Of a stretch of 64,000 bases of DNA, positions 29,030 to 37,327 are shown piece after piece. Location of the stretch: NCBI GenBank assembly GCA_964412195.1, contig CAYPNP010000017.1, forward strand, positions 1 through 64,000, given 5' to 3'. Under the pieces are notes generated by a model that was not told the DNA's origin, searched no databases, and saw nothing but the letters and a program-made list of their open reading frames with translations. Each line of letters begins with the position of its first letter. Position 1 is the first letter of the stretch. The stretch comes from CAYPNP01 sp964412195 (GTDB lineage Bacteria > Acidobacteriota > JAAYUB01). The translations under genes and the position numbers were made by a program.

Positions 29030-29079
29030 GCGGTCGAGACTTGCCCCAACAGATCTGATTCAAGACCGGAGGTGCCTCG

Positions 29080-29745
29080 ATGTCTTCCTCCCCGCATATC
29101 GGTACCTGTCCCAACTGCGGCGCCCTGGACGCCCCCGCGCGCTCCGCCCCCGGCGAGCCGCTGAAGTGCCCCGTCTGCGGCTGGATCTACGCCGTCGAGG
29201 GGGCCGAGGACGCCACCCTGGCCCGGGAGCTGCCGCCCGAACTGCGAGTCCCGCCTCCGGCCGGGGCGCCGCCCGCGGGCCCATTCGCCGCGGCTCCCGG
29301 CCCGGTGCCGCCGTTGCAGTCGCCCGGGCAGGAAAGCGTCGCGCCGCCGGCTCAGCCCGCGGCGGCTACGGCCGCGGCGATTCCGCCTCCGACGGCCGCG
29401 CCGGCCGTCGAGGTCCTCCCGCCGGCGGATACGGTGGCGCCTCAGCCGATGGCGAACGTCACCTCCGGTTACTCCATCGCCTCGCTGGTGCTGGGGATCT
29501 GTTCGATCTGCCTCTGCTTCTGCTACGCCGTGCCGTCGCTGGTCTGCGGGACCCTGGCGGTGGTCTTCGCCAAGCGCGGGGAAAAGGACGTGGCGCTCGG
29601 CCAGCGGGGACCGCAGTCGCTGGGTATGTCGCGGGCCGGCCGGATCACCGGCTTCATCGGCATCGGCCTGGGAGCGCTCTACCTCGTGGTCATCGTCATC
29701 TACATCATCGTGGTGATCATCGCCGCCAGCGGGGGGTTCAACTAG
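29080..29745 (+). CDS. Zinc-ribbon protein with DUF4190-like membrane domain
   Basis: 221 residues with GGAGGTG five bases before ATG. An N-terminal zinc ribbon (CPNCG at about 10-14, CPVCGW at about 30-35) is followed by a Pro/Ala-rich linker of about 90 residues, then two membrane helices (SIASLVLGICSICLCFCYAVPSLVCGTLAVVFAKRG and AGRITGFIGIGLGALYLVVIVIYIIVVIIA), matching the DUF4190 layout with a small cytosolic loop bearing GRITGFIGIGLG. The function of DUF4190 proteins is unknown. Here the ribbon would sit in the cytoplasm on a flexible tether. Confidence 0.8.
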   Translation: MSSSPHIGTCPNCGALDAPARSAPGEPLKCPVCGWIYAVEGAEDATLARELPPELRVPPPAGAPPAGPFAAAPGPVPPLQSPGQESVAPPAQPAAATAAAIPPPTAAPAVEVLPPADTVAPQPMANVTSGYSIASLVLGICSICLCFCYAVPSLVCGTLAVVFAKRGEKDVALGQRGPQSLGMSRAGRITGFIGIGLGALYLVVIVIYIIVVIIAASGGFN

Positions 29746-29804
29746 GAATTCCATTTACTCGGTGAGATTTCTTTCACACGTTCATAGTATTCAAAGGCCG
29801 AAGC

Positions 29805-30251
29805 ATGAAAGAAGTGAATAAACGGTGTTCCGAGATTATTGATTACTTCGCCGAATCGTGCGAACGGATGAATGAATACAGTCGGACTCTGGATCGGAAG
29901 AAACTATACAGGCAGGTAACCGCCGGGGCTAATATCCGGAGATTTTTAAGCGGGTGGAAGCTTGAGAAGTATGTCGAGGCTGAGTTGAGTTCTGCCGAAG
30001 GACTTTGGGCATGCTGGTGGCTGGAATTGGGATATGAAGAAGGGCAATGGCACGTGAGTACAAGCGTCAGTATCAGCCATTCTGATACTGATATTGAATT
30101 GATGGACTCCAAGGTCAACACTCCTGAAGAACTGCGAAGTTGTTTGAACGCAGCTTTAGACGAACTCGAGGCAGCTCTGGAACAAAATACAGCTTTCCGA
30201 GACGCTGTCAAAGCAGCGATCGCGGATCCGAAAAATCATAGCTTCCCCTGA
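29805..30251 (+). CDS. Hypothetical protein, AT-rich, probably horizontally acquired
   Basis: 148 residues. I recognise no family. Composition and codon use differ sharply from every neighbour: many AAT, AAA, GAA, TCT and TTT codons in an otherwise very GC-rich region. The protein is soluble and acidic with a Trp-rich middle (LWACWWLELGYEEGQWHVST) and an alpha-helical C-terminal half (NTPEELRSCLNAALDELEAALEQN). No signal peptide. Its size, Trp-rich core and isolation are reminiscent of immunity or phage-derived proteins, but nothing proves it. The ribosome-binding site is weak. It is followed by an inverted-repeat element, which may mark the insertion. Confidence 0.65.
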   Translation: MKEVNKRCSEIIDYFAESCERMNEYSRTLDRKKLYRQVTAGANIRRFLSGWKLEKYVEAELSSAEGLWACWWLELGYEEGQWHVSTSVSISHSDTDIELMDSKVNTPEELRSCLNAALDELEAALEQNTAFRDAVKAAIADPKNHSFP

Positions 30252-30348
30252 CTGATATTGATCGCAGACTCTGAATCGACCCATAGCTGTCATCAGTAAG
30301 CCGCCACAGAGCATCCGCCGAGCACGAGCACGATCAGGGAATCAGCAC

Positions 30349-30576
30349 GCGGGAGGTACCGCGACCGGCAGGGAGCGGCGCGAGGGGCCAGCCGCCAAGA
30401 CGCTCGGATTGTGCCACTCAACTCCGTCCAACTCTCGGGGTCGCGCACTCCACCTGAATGCGTTGTCATCACTTCAGTGCACGGTTCTAGTTCGGTGGAT
30501 GGAATTGTGTCTCCTGCCCTATGATCCAGGAGGTTGGCCCTCAGCGCCGCTCCCTGCCGGTCGCGGTACCTCCCGC
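30349..30576. mobile_element. 228-base element with perfect 33-base terminal inverted repeats
   Basis: 30349-30381 (GCGGGAGGTACCGCGACCGG...) and 30544-30576 are exact inverted complements over 33 bases, with partial complementarity continuing inward. The 162-base interior contains no transposase, and the only open frame (98 codons, minus strand) starts and ends in the arms and looks non-coding. It lies between convergent genes and next to the AT-rich gene at 29805. A MITE-like or REP-like unit is the best description. Confidence 0.75.
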
Positions 30577-30591
30577 CTGCCGGGTGCATGG

Positions 30592-30676
30592 GTCATGGTC
30601 CATGGTCCATCGTCCATGGTCGATCCGGCTGTCGATTACGAGCACGATTACGATTACGATCGACGATTACGATCGG
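30592..30676. repeat. CATGGTCCATCG block followed by ATTACGATCGACG block
   Basis: GGTCCATGGTCCATCGTCC (30597-30618) is followed by CGATTACGAGCACGATTACG (30633-30652) and ATTACGATCGACGATTACG. The same two-module order occurs at 56437-56535. Confidence 0.78.
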
Positions 30677-30682
30677 GGGTGT

Positions 30683-31111
30683 CTACTTCAACAGCTTCGC
30701 CTGCAGGCGGATTTCCACCCCGGCCAGGGCCTTCGACACCGGGCAGCCGGACTTGGCGGCGTTGGCGTGCTCCAGGAACGTCTTCTCGTCGATGCCCGGG
30801 ATCACCGCCTCGGTGGACAGGTCCACCGCCGAGATCTTGAACCCGCCGTCGGCCTGGATCAGGTGCACCTTGGCGGAGGTGGCCACACGCTTCAGGGTGA
30901 ATCCGGCCTGGGACAGCATGAAGGAGAACGCCATGGAGAAGCAGCCCGCATGGGCGGCGCCGATCAGCTCCTCGGGGTTGGTGCCCTTCCCCTCCTCGAA
31001 ACGCGAGGCGAACGAGAATGGCCCCTCAAAGGCGCCGCTGCCCAGCTTCATGGAGCCTTTGCCGGCCTTGAGGTCGCCTTCCCACACGGCGGATGCGGAA
31101 CGAACTGGCAT
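30683..31111 (-). CDS. OsmC-family peroxiredoxin
   Basis: 142 residues, full OsmC length, with GGAGG six bases before ATG. The two redox cysteines are present: C57 in GAAHAGCFSMAFSF and C123 in AKSGCPVSKAL. Other family landmarks are SAVWEGDLKAGKGSMKL at the start and TNPEELIGAAHA. OsmC reduces organic hydroperoxides with its Cys pair, fed by lipoyl or thioredoxin-type donors. It would protect lipids, which fits the acyl-chain genes either side, but that is only contextual. A TACAAT box (31131-31126 on the minus strand) is a plausible -10. Confidence 0.95.
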   Translation of the reverse strand: MPVRSASAVWEGDLKAGKGSMKLGSGAFEGPFSFASRFEEGKGTNPEELIGAAHAGCFSMAFSFMLSQAGFTLKRVATSAKVHLIQADGGFKISAVDLSTEAVIPGIDEKTFLEHANAAKSGCPVSKALAGVEIRLQAKLLK

Positions 31112-31204
31112 GGAAACCTCCTGCGATTGTAGATTGATAAAGATGAAACCCCGGAGTCCCGCCGGGCCCTTCTTCCGTCGGCCAAAGCGGCCCAGCGGCT
31201 CCGT

Positions 31205-31233
31205 TTGCCTTCGGATGCAGAAACCGCTACAAT
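31205..31233 (+). promoter_or_regulatory. Promoter, leaderless start of a leader peptide
   Basis: TTGCCT and TACAAT are spaced by exactly 17 bases. The -10 ends six bases before the ATG at 31240. Confidence 0.72.
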
Positions 31234-31239
31234 CGATTC

Positions 31240-31281
31240 ATGGTGAACGGGAACGCTGCTGATTTTCCCACACTGTCATGA
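31240..31281 (+). CDS. 13-codon leader peptide coupled to the large synthetase gene
   Basis: ATG at the predicted +1 encodes MVNGNAADFPTLS and stops with TGA at 31279-31281. That stop overlaps the ATG of the next gene (31278-31280) in an ATGA arrangement. The downstream gene has no Shine-Dalgarno sequence, so its translation may depend on ribosomes terminating this mini-ORF. The alternative is that the overlap is chance and the transcript starts a few bases elsewhere. Confidence 0.5.
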   Translation: MVNGNAADFPTLS

Positions 31282-34200
31282 CCATGGACCAAGCCAGACA
31301 CCTGATCCCGCTGTTGGACGAATGGGCCGCGCGCCCCGCGGGAGAAGCCGCGCCGGCGGGGCTTTCCGGGCGCATCCTGAGCGCAGCCGAAAGCGTCCTC
31401 ATCGACCAGGCGGCCACTCCCCTTCCGGCGGAGGACTGGCACCGTTATCTCGACCTCACCGGCCGCCCCGACTTCCTGAAAAACCTGCCGGACGCGGGCG
31501 CCCGCGAACGCTGGGCGGAGATCGCGTTCGCCGCCATAAGTCTCTCCCGCTTCACACTGGCCGACCTGTTCCGGCAGCGTCTGGCCGACTGCCCCGGCCG
31601 GGCGTACCTGCAGGAGTTCCGGGGCGACCAGCCCATCCACTGGACCTACGCCCGGGTGTGGGAGCGGATCCGCGCCTTCGCGGCGGTCCTCCACGCAGAG
31701 CCCCGGCCCCGCGTGACGATCCTCGCCGACAACTCCCTGGCCGGCGCCTGCGCCGATCTGGCCTGCCTCTGCTTCGACGTCCTGGACACCCCGCTGGACC
31801 CCCGGCTGGACGACCGCGCGCTGGAGGACATCCTCGGCCGGCTGGGCGCCACCGTCGCCCTGGCCGACACCACCGAGCGCTGCCGTCGCCTCGAAGCGGC
31901 GGCTGCCCGCGCGGGCCGTCGCTTGCGGGTCCTCTCCCTGGCGGAGGCGGGCGATCCGGCCGCCGGGAGCTGGGAACCCCTGGCGGCGGCCGCCGCCGCC
32001 CTGTCACCGGATGAGGTGGCCGCGCGCCTGGAATCGCGCGGGCGCTTCGACCCGGACGAGACGGCCACGGTCCTGTTCACGTCGGGCAGCACCGGCCGGC
32101 CCAAGGGCGTGACGTTTTCCATCCGCAACCTCGTCACCAAGCGCTTCGCCCGCGCCGCGGCCCTCCCGGCGGTGGGCGACGGCGAAGTGCTGCTCTGCTA
32201 CCTGCCCCTCTACCACACCTTCGGCCGCTTCCTGGAGCTGCTGGGGATGCTGTACTGGCGCGGCACCTACGTCCGGCTGGACAACCCGTCGTTCGACACC
32301 CTGCGCGCCCGACTGCCTGCGGTCCGGCCCACCGGCATGATCGGAGTTCCCCAGCGCTGGGCGCAGCTCCATGCACACTGCCAGCGGACGATCGCGCCGG
32401 GGCAATCCCGCGAAGATCTGCTCGAGGCGGTCCGGGCCGCCACCGGCGGCCGGCTGCGCTGGGGCCTGTCGGCGGCCGGCTGGCTCGACCCGGAGGTCTT
32501 CCAGTTCTTCCAGGGCTGCGGGATCGCGCTCTGCAGCGGTTTCGGCATGACCGAGGCCACCGGCGGGCTGACCATGACCCCGCCCGGAGAGTATGAGCCC
32601 GGATCGGTGGGCGTGCCCCTGCCGGGGGCCCGCGTGCGCCTGTCGCCGGAGGGGGAGCTGCAGGTGGCCGGCCCTTACATCGCGCGGTACCTGGACGATG
32701 TGAATCTGGACGACCCGGCGGGCCAGATCCGCGAGGCGTCGGAGGAGCGCTGGCTGTCCACCGGCGACCTCTTTCACCGCCGCCCCGGCGGGCACCTGGA
32801 GATCGTCGACCGGATCAAGGACATCTACAAGAACAAGCGCGGCCAGACCGTGGCGCCGCATCGGGTGGAGCAGAAGTTCCTGGGCGTCCCCGGCGTCCGG
32901 CGCGCCTTCCTGGTGGGCGACGGGCGCGAGGACAACGTCCTGCTCGTGGTGCCCGACCGGGCCGATCCGGTCGCCGCGGCGCTCGGCTCCGACGAGGCCC
33001 TGCTGGACTACTGCCGCCAGCTGGCCGCCGCGGCCAACCGCGCCCTGGCCCCGCCCGAGCGCGTGGTCGAGGTGGCGCTGCTGCCGCGGGACTTCGAGGA
33101 GGCCCGCGGCGAGCTGACGCCCAAGGGCTCTTACCGGCGGAAGGCCATCGAGGCGAACTTCGCGGACGTCATCGCCCGCCTGTACCGCGGTCAGCCGGAG
33201 GTGCAGATCCCCGGCGGGCCGCGGGTGCGTGTGCCGCGCTGGCTGCTGCGGGACCTGGGTCTCCTGGAAAGCGACGTCTCTCCCGGGCCGCTGGGCGTGC
33301 GCCTTGGGGGCGCTGAGTTGCGGATCGGTCCCGGCTCGGCGCCCGGCCGGCTGCGCATCGGCGACCTGACCTACCGCCTCGACGCGGAGGTGGCCGACCT
33401 CGGGACGCTGGCCCAACAGCCCCGCCTGTGGCTGGGCAACGCGTTGCTGGCCGCGGCCCTGCCCTGCCGGCCCGGCTGGGACCGGCCCCTGGCGCCGTAC
33501 GGCGAGGATGTGGGGCTGCTGCCGCCGGGCGAAACCGCGGACTGGCGCCTGCCGCCCCGGCCTGATTTCCTGGCGGACTCCGGGTTGGCCGGGCTGCACG
33601 CCCTGCTGGCCCGGACGCTGCTGGGAAGCCTGGAAGACACGCTGGCGGCGCTTGAGGCCTTGGCGGAGCAGCTCGCGGACGGAAGCGCCGCGGCGGCGGC
33701 GGCCATCCGCCAGCGGCTGGCCGCCCTGGCCCGCCACCCCGTCGAGCGGGTCCGCTGCACCGCTTACCGCGTCCTGCTGCTCGACGAGCCGCGCCCCGAC
33801 CACGACCGCGTCTTCCCCACGTTCGTCGAAGCCGGGCTGTCCTTCCTGGACGAGCAGTCCATCGGCGAGCTCGCCCTGGCCGACCTCGGCCGGCGGCGGC
33901 TGGAGTCGCTGCGCCTCCGCCTGCGTCACTACCGGCAGCAGATCGGCAGACCCACCCAGCCGGTTACCCGCCGCCAGTTCGAGACCGTCTTCCGGCTGCT
34001 GGCGGACTTCGCCCGCCGGCACCCTGACAACTATTACCCCGTGCGGGCCGAGCTGGCGATGTGGTCATTGATGGAGGCCGATCCCCCGCTGGCCGCCGCC
34101 GCGGGCCGGGGACTCGAAGCGCTCTTCAGCTGGTTCGACGGCTGGCTGGCCGAAGAGAGCCGGCCGCTGCCCGCCGCGGAGTGGGCCTCCCGGCGGATCT

Positions 34201-35939
34201 TTGACGACAGCATCGAGCCGGCCGAACAGGCCCGCCTGGACCGGGTGTTCGCCGGCACCACCTTCCTGGCCGAGTCGCTCCGGCTGCTCTTCGACCTGGA
34301 AGCGTTCGACCCGGCCGCGGTCCCGCCGGGCGGCGCCTGGCTGTCGCGCCTGCCCGCGCCGCCGGGCGGCTTCCGGACCTACCGCCTGAGCCTGAACCTG
34401 CGCTCCGGCAGCCACTTCGACCTGCAGGTCCTGCTGGCCGACGACCTGGCGGACCCCGCCGTCCAGGCGGTCTTATGGCGGCTGATCGCCATCTCCGGCC
34501 ACCCGTCGGGGCCGCCGGCGCTGCCGCGCTTCGGCTGCTTCCGTCCCGAGCTGGGCGCCGTGTCCACCGCGGACATCGCAGCCCTGTCGGTCTGGGACCG
34601 CATCCGCGAGTGCGCCTCCCGCCACGCCGCGGCGCCCGACGCCGAGGCGGTGGACGAATGGCGGATCCTCCTGATCCAGGCCCTGGCCGCGTTCTTCCGC
34701 GGCTGGGACGCCGGCGGCGGCACGCTGGTGCCCGGGGCGGTCACGCCGGCCAACGTGGCCGTGCCGGAGGCCGACGACCGCGAGGCGGTGATCCTCTCCC
34801 TGCAGGGATGGGCGCCGTACCGGGACACCCTCTCCCTGGTCCGGCCGATGTTCCAGAATTTCTTCCGCCGGACCGCCGCCCACTACCCGCGCTGCGCCAG
34901 CCGCCTCGAGCCGCGGTGGATCCTGGACGCCGTGATGGAGGGACTGGACCGCCCGGCGGCGGAGACGTTCCTGGCCCACTTCCACGCGGACATGGCCGCC
35001 CTGAATGAGGGGGATCCCCTGCTCGAGCTTCGCTCCGGTTTGGACTCCTTCCGGGCCCGCCTGGCGGAGCGGTATCACGTCCCGCTGGCCGTGGAGCGCG
35101 CCGCCGCCGCCTACCGCGACTGGCGCCTCCACCACCCGCTCGCTCGTCCGGAAGCCCACCGCGACTTCCTCGAGCAGAGGATGGCTTTGCACGGCCTGGA
35201 CCGTCTCCCCGAGCAGGCGCGCTACCATCTCTACCGCCGCACCGCTTTCGCCGGCGCCCCCCCACCCGTGGCCGCGGCGTTCGACGACCTGCTGGCGGCC
35301 CTGTTCCGCCAGGAGGGCGTCCCGGCCACCCTCCTGCCCGAGCTGGCCGAGCTGCAGTCGCTTCTCACAGACCCGGCCGACCGGGAGATGTTCGTGCGGA
35401 TGGTCTTCCCGCAGCCGGCGCGGCCGCGGCAACCCCTTCTGCTGGCCCCGCGGGAACTCCCCGGCCGGCCGGCGGCCCTGTCGTCGCGGATCGCCGCGCG
35501 GGACGGCGAGGAGTTCACCGTCCGGGAGCCGTCGGACTTGAGGGAGCTCGGCCGGCTGCTGCACCTGTTCCTCCTGGAGAAATACACCCGCGAGGCCGCC
35601 GCGGTGGACCGGCACCTCGCGCTGCTGGACGCCCAGGGCAGGCTTGTGGGCGGGCTCGGATGCTCGGCGCCCCTCGACGGCGCCGTGCTGCTGCAGGACC
35701 TGGCCGTGGCGGCGCCGCTGCGGGGCCGGGGACTGGGCGCCGCCCTGCTGGAGGACTTCTGCGCCCGCGAGGCCAACGCCGGCGTCCGGCTGGTGCGGAC
35801 GCCCTACCACCGCCACCCGTTCTACGAGCGCCACGGCTTCCGGCTGGATCCGGGGTGGGGAGGACTTGTCCGGCACCTGGGGGTCTCGGGGATGCCGGCG
35901 GACGGGGAGACGGGGGGACGGGGAGATGGGGGGATGTGA
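31278..35939 (+). CDS. Acyl-CoA/ACP synthetase - large orphan region - GNAT acetyltransferase
   Basis: 1553 residues. Residues about 95-640 are an ANL adenylating domain: FTSGSTGRPKGVT (near 265), YHTFGRFLEL, GFGMTEATGG (near 421), DRIKDIYKNKRGQ (near 511) and the lysine region LTPKGSYRRK (near 612); it should activate a fatty or aryl acid. Residues about 640-1410 match nothing I know: a short beta-rich part (LGGAELRIGPGSAPGRLRIGDLTYRLD), a long helical part (LLARTLLGSLEDTLAALEALAEQL...), then a mixed part with RTYRLSLNLRSGSHFDLQVLL and LSVWDRIREC. Residues about 1415-1530 form a GNAT N-acyltransferase with the acyl-CoA loop RGRGLGAALLE near 1482. An enzyme that activates an acid and transfers it to an amine on a large scaffold is a reasonable model, but unproven. 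The C-terminal tail (DGETGGRGDGGM) comes from a G-rich repeat. Confidence 0.85.
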   Translation: MTMDQARHLIPLLDEWAARPAGEAAPAGLSGRILSAAESVLIDQAATPLPAEDWHRYLDLTGRPDFLKNLPDAGARERWAEIAFAAISLSRFTLADLFRQRLADCPGRAYLQEFRGDQPIHWTYARVWERIRAFAAVLHAEPRPRVTILADNSLAGACADLACLCFDVLDTPLDPRLDDRALEDILGRLGATVALADTTERCRRLEAAAARAGRRLRVLSLAEAGDPAAGSWEPLAAAAAALSPDEVAARLESRGRFDPDETATVLFTSGSTGRPKGVTFSIRNLVTKRFARAAALPAVGDGEVLLCYLPLYHTFGRFLELLGMLYWRGTYVRLDNPSFDTLRARLPAVRPTGMIGVPQRWAQLHAHCQRTIAPGQSREDLLEAVRAATGGRLRWGLSAAGWLDPEVFQFFQGCGIALCSGFGMTEATGGLTMTPPGEYEPGSVGVPLPGARVRLSPEGELQVAGPYIARYLDDVNLDDPAGQIREASEERWLSTGDLFHRRPGGHLEIVDRIKDIYKNKRGQTVAPHRVEQKFLGVPGVRRAFLVGDGREDNVLLVVPDRADPVAAALGSDEALLDYCRQLAAAANRALAPPERVVEVALLPRDFEEARGELTPKGSYRRKAIEANFADVIARLYRGQPEVQIPGGPRVRVPRWLLRDLGLLESDVSPGPLGVRLGGAELRIGPGSAPGRLRIGDLTYRLDAEVADLGTLAQQPRLWLGNALLAAALPCRPGWDRPLAPYGEDVGLLPPGETADWRLPPRPDFLADSGLAGLHALLARTLLGSLEDTLAALEALAEQLADGSAAAAAAIRQRLAALARHPVERVRCTAYRVLLLDEPRPDHDRVFPTFVEAGLSFLDEQSIGELALADLGRRRLESLRLRLRHYRQQIGRPTQPVTRRQFETVFRLLADFARRHPDNYYPVRAELAMWSLMEADPPLAAAAGRGLEALFSWFDGWLAEESRPLPAAEWASRRIFDDSIEPAEQARLDRVFAGTTFLAESLRLLFDLEAFDPAAVPPGGAWLSRLPAPPGGFRTYRLSLNLRSGSHFDLQVLLADDLADPAVQAVLWRLIAISGHPSGPPALPRFGCFRPELGAVSTADIAALSVWDRIRECASRHAAAPDAEAVDEWRILLIQALAAFFRGWDAGGGTLVPGAVTPANVAVPEADDREAVILSLQGWAPYRDTLSLVRPMFQNFFRRTAAHYPRCASRLEPRWILDAVMEGLDRPAAETFLAHFHADMAALNEGDPLLELRSGLDSFRARLAERYHVPLAVERAAAAYRDWRLHHPLARPEAHRDFLEQRMALHGLDRLPEQARYHLYRRTAFAGAPPPVAAAFDDLLAALFRQEGVPATLLPELAELQSLLTDPADREMFVRMVFPQPARPRQPLLLAPRELPGRPAALSSRIAARDGEEFTVREPSDLRELGRLLHLFLLEKYTREAAAVDRHLALLDAQGRLVGGLGCSAPLDGAVLLQDLAVAAPLRGRGLGAALLEDFCAREANAGVRLVRTPYHRHPFYERHGFRLDPGWGGLVRHLGVSGMPADGETGGRGDGGM

Positions 35940-36130
35940 CTCCCAACATTCCGGTGAGTGTCGGCGGAAACGGCGAAACGGCGAAACGGCGAGCCGGGAA
36001 ACCGCATGCGGAGAACTCACCACAAAGACACAAAGAGCACAAAGAGATACTGAAGGTTCCGATCCGAAATCCGAAGTCCGAAGTCCGAGATTCCCAATCC
36101 GCATTCCGCAATCCGCAATGCGCAACCCGC
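35895..36130. repeat. G-rich tract, GGCGAAACGGCG repeat, CACAAAG unit and TCCGAAGTCC blocks
   Basis: (GACGGGGA)n lies at 35900-35935 inside the 3' end of the synthetase gene, GAAACGGCGAAACGGCGA at 35968-35990, CACCACAAAGACACAAAGAG at 36019-36038, AATCCGAAGTCCGAAGTCC at 36067-36086 and CCGCAATCCGCAATGCGCAA at 36104-36124. No inverted partner is evident for most blocks. Confidence 0.72.
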
Positions 36131-36214
36131 CATTGTTACAGACCGTTTACATCCGCCTCCCGGAATCGGTGCTAGCCTGAAGACGATGAGAGAGATTTCC
36201 GAGGAGGTGCGATC

Positions 36215-37300
36215 ATGACCGTCATCCGTCACATCGGGTTGGTGGGGATCCTGCTGCTGGCCTTCGCCGCGGCCGCCGTTCTGCTCGCCGACAACGCCCC
36301 GGCCGCGCCCAAGCCGCCCACCGTCGCCTCGTTCCTGGCCGGCTCCAGGGTGCTGGGGGAGATCCGCCACGGCAACCTGACGATCCTGCCGATCGAGTCC
36401 CCCACGGCCACCGCGGCCGACCGGCTGCTGACCCTGGACGAGGCCGTTCCCTCGGGCCGCCTGGTCATCGGCGAAGTGAGCGAGGGCGGCAGCGTCAACA
36501 CGCTCCGCGTGGTCAACAAATCCGGCCAGCCGGTGTTCATCCTGGCCGGCGAGATCCTGAGCGGCGCCAAGCAAAACCGGATCCTGCAGGCCGACGTCGT
36601 CGTGCCGGCCGGCAGGGATGAGTTGTCCGTCCCGGCCTTCTGCGTGGAGCACGGCCGCTGGTCGTCCCAGGGCGCCGCCTTCGGCACGGAGAGCAACAAC
36701 GCGCCCATCTCGGTGCGCCAGAAGGCCAGCCAGACGAAGAGTCAGGGCGAGGTCTGGAGCGAGGTGTCCGCCAACAACTCCACCGTGAAGGCGGAGAGCT
36801 CCACCGGCTCGCTCTCGGCGGCCTACAAGGCGCCGGCGGTGGCCAAGGCCCGGGACGACTACACCGGCGCCTTCCGCGACCTGCCGAAGAAGTACCTGAC
36901 CGCCACCGGCGTGGTGGTGCTCATCGGCGACAAGGTGCTGGTGGCCGACCTGTTTGCCTCGCGCCGCCTCTTCGAACGGCTGTGGGACAAGCTGCTGGAG
37001 TCCTACATCGTGGAGGCCGCCCGCCGCAGCCAGGAGGCTCCGGCATCCAAGCTGGCGTCTGCCCGCGAATTCCTCGAGGCGGCTGCCAAGGCCGAGATCG
37101 GCAAGGTCGCCACTGCGGGCGCCGGCCAGGGCATCGAGCTGAAGACCGGCAAGATCACCGGGCACGGGCTGGCGCTGGACGCCGCCCCGGTCCACCTGGC
37201 GCTCTTCCCGGTGGTGGAAGGCAGCCGGACGGAATCGTCCGCCCCGCTGCAGCGCCAGTATCCCCAGATGAACCAGGCCATTTCACCGCAGAGACACTGA
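36215..37300 (+). CDS. Secreted DUF6569/ARPP-type protein
   Basis: 361 residues with GAGGAGG six bases before ATG. Signal peptide (IGLVGILLLAFAAAAVLLADNAPAAP). The conserved core resembles the ARPP/DUF6569 family: GEIRHGNLTILPIESP, LLTLDEAVPSGRLVIGEVSEGGSVNTLRVVN, VFILAGEILSGAKQNRILQADVVVPAG and VPAFCVEHGRWS. The function of that family is unknown. The next gene, also secreted, starts 27 bases downstream, so the two are very likely cotranscribed, and a two-component system follows. The last residues (QMNQAISPQRH) run into a CACCGCAGAGACAC repeat. Confidence 0.8.
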   Translation: MTVIRHIGLVGILLLAFAAAAVLLADNAPAAPKPPTVASFLAGSRVLGEIRHGNLTILPIESPTATAADRLLTLDEAVPSGRLVIGEVSEGGSVNTLRVVNKSGQPVFILAGEILSGAKQNRILQADVVVPAGRDELSVPAFCVEHGRWSSQGAAFGTESNNAPISVRQKASQTKSQGEVWSEVSANNSTVKAESSTGSLSAAYKAPAVAKARDDYTGAFRDLPKKYLTATGVVVLIGDKVLVADLFASRRLFERLWDKLLESYIVEAARRSQEAPASKLASAREFLEAAAKAEIGKVATAGAGQGIELKTGKITGHGLALDAAPVHLALFPVVEGSRTESSAPLQRQYPQMNQAISPQRH

Positions 37301-37327
37301 GGCTTAGAGACTACAAAGGAGAGGATC

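Noticed and set aside
30293..30589. 98-codon minus-strand frame inside the inverted-repeat element
   Set aside because: It spans both arms of the palindrome, has no ribosome-binding site, and its composition follows the repeat.
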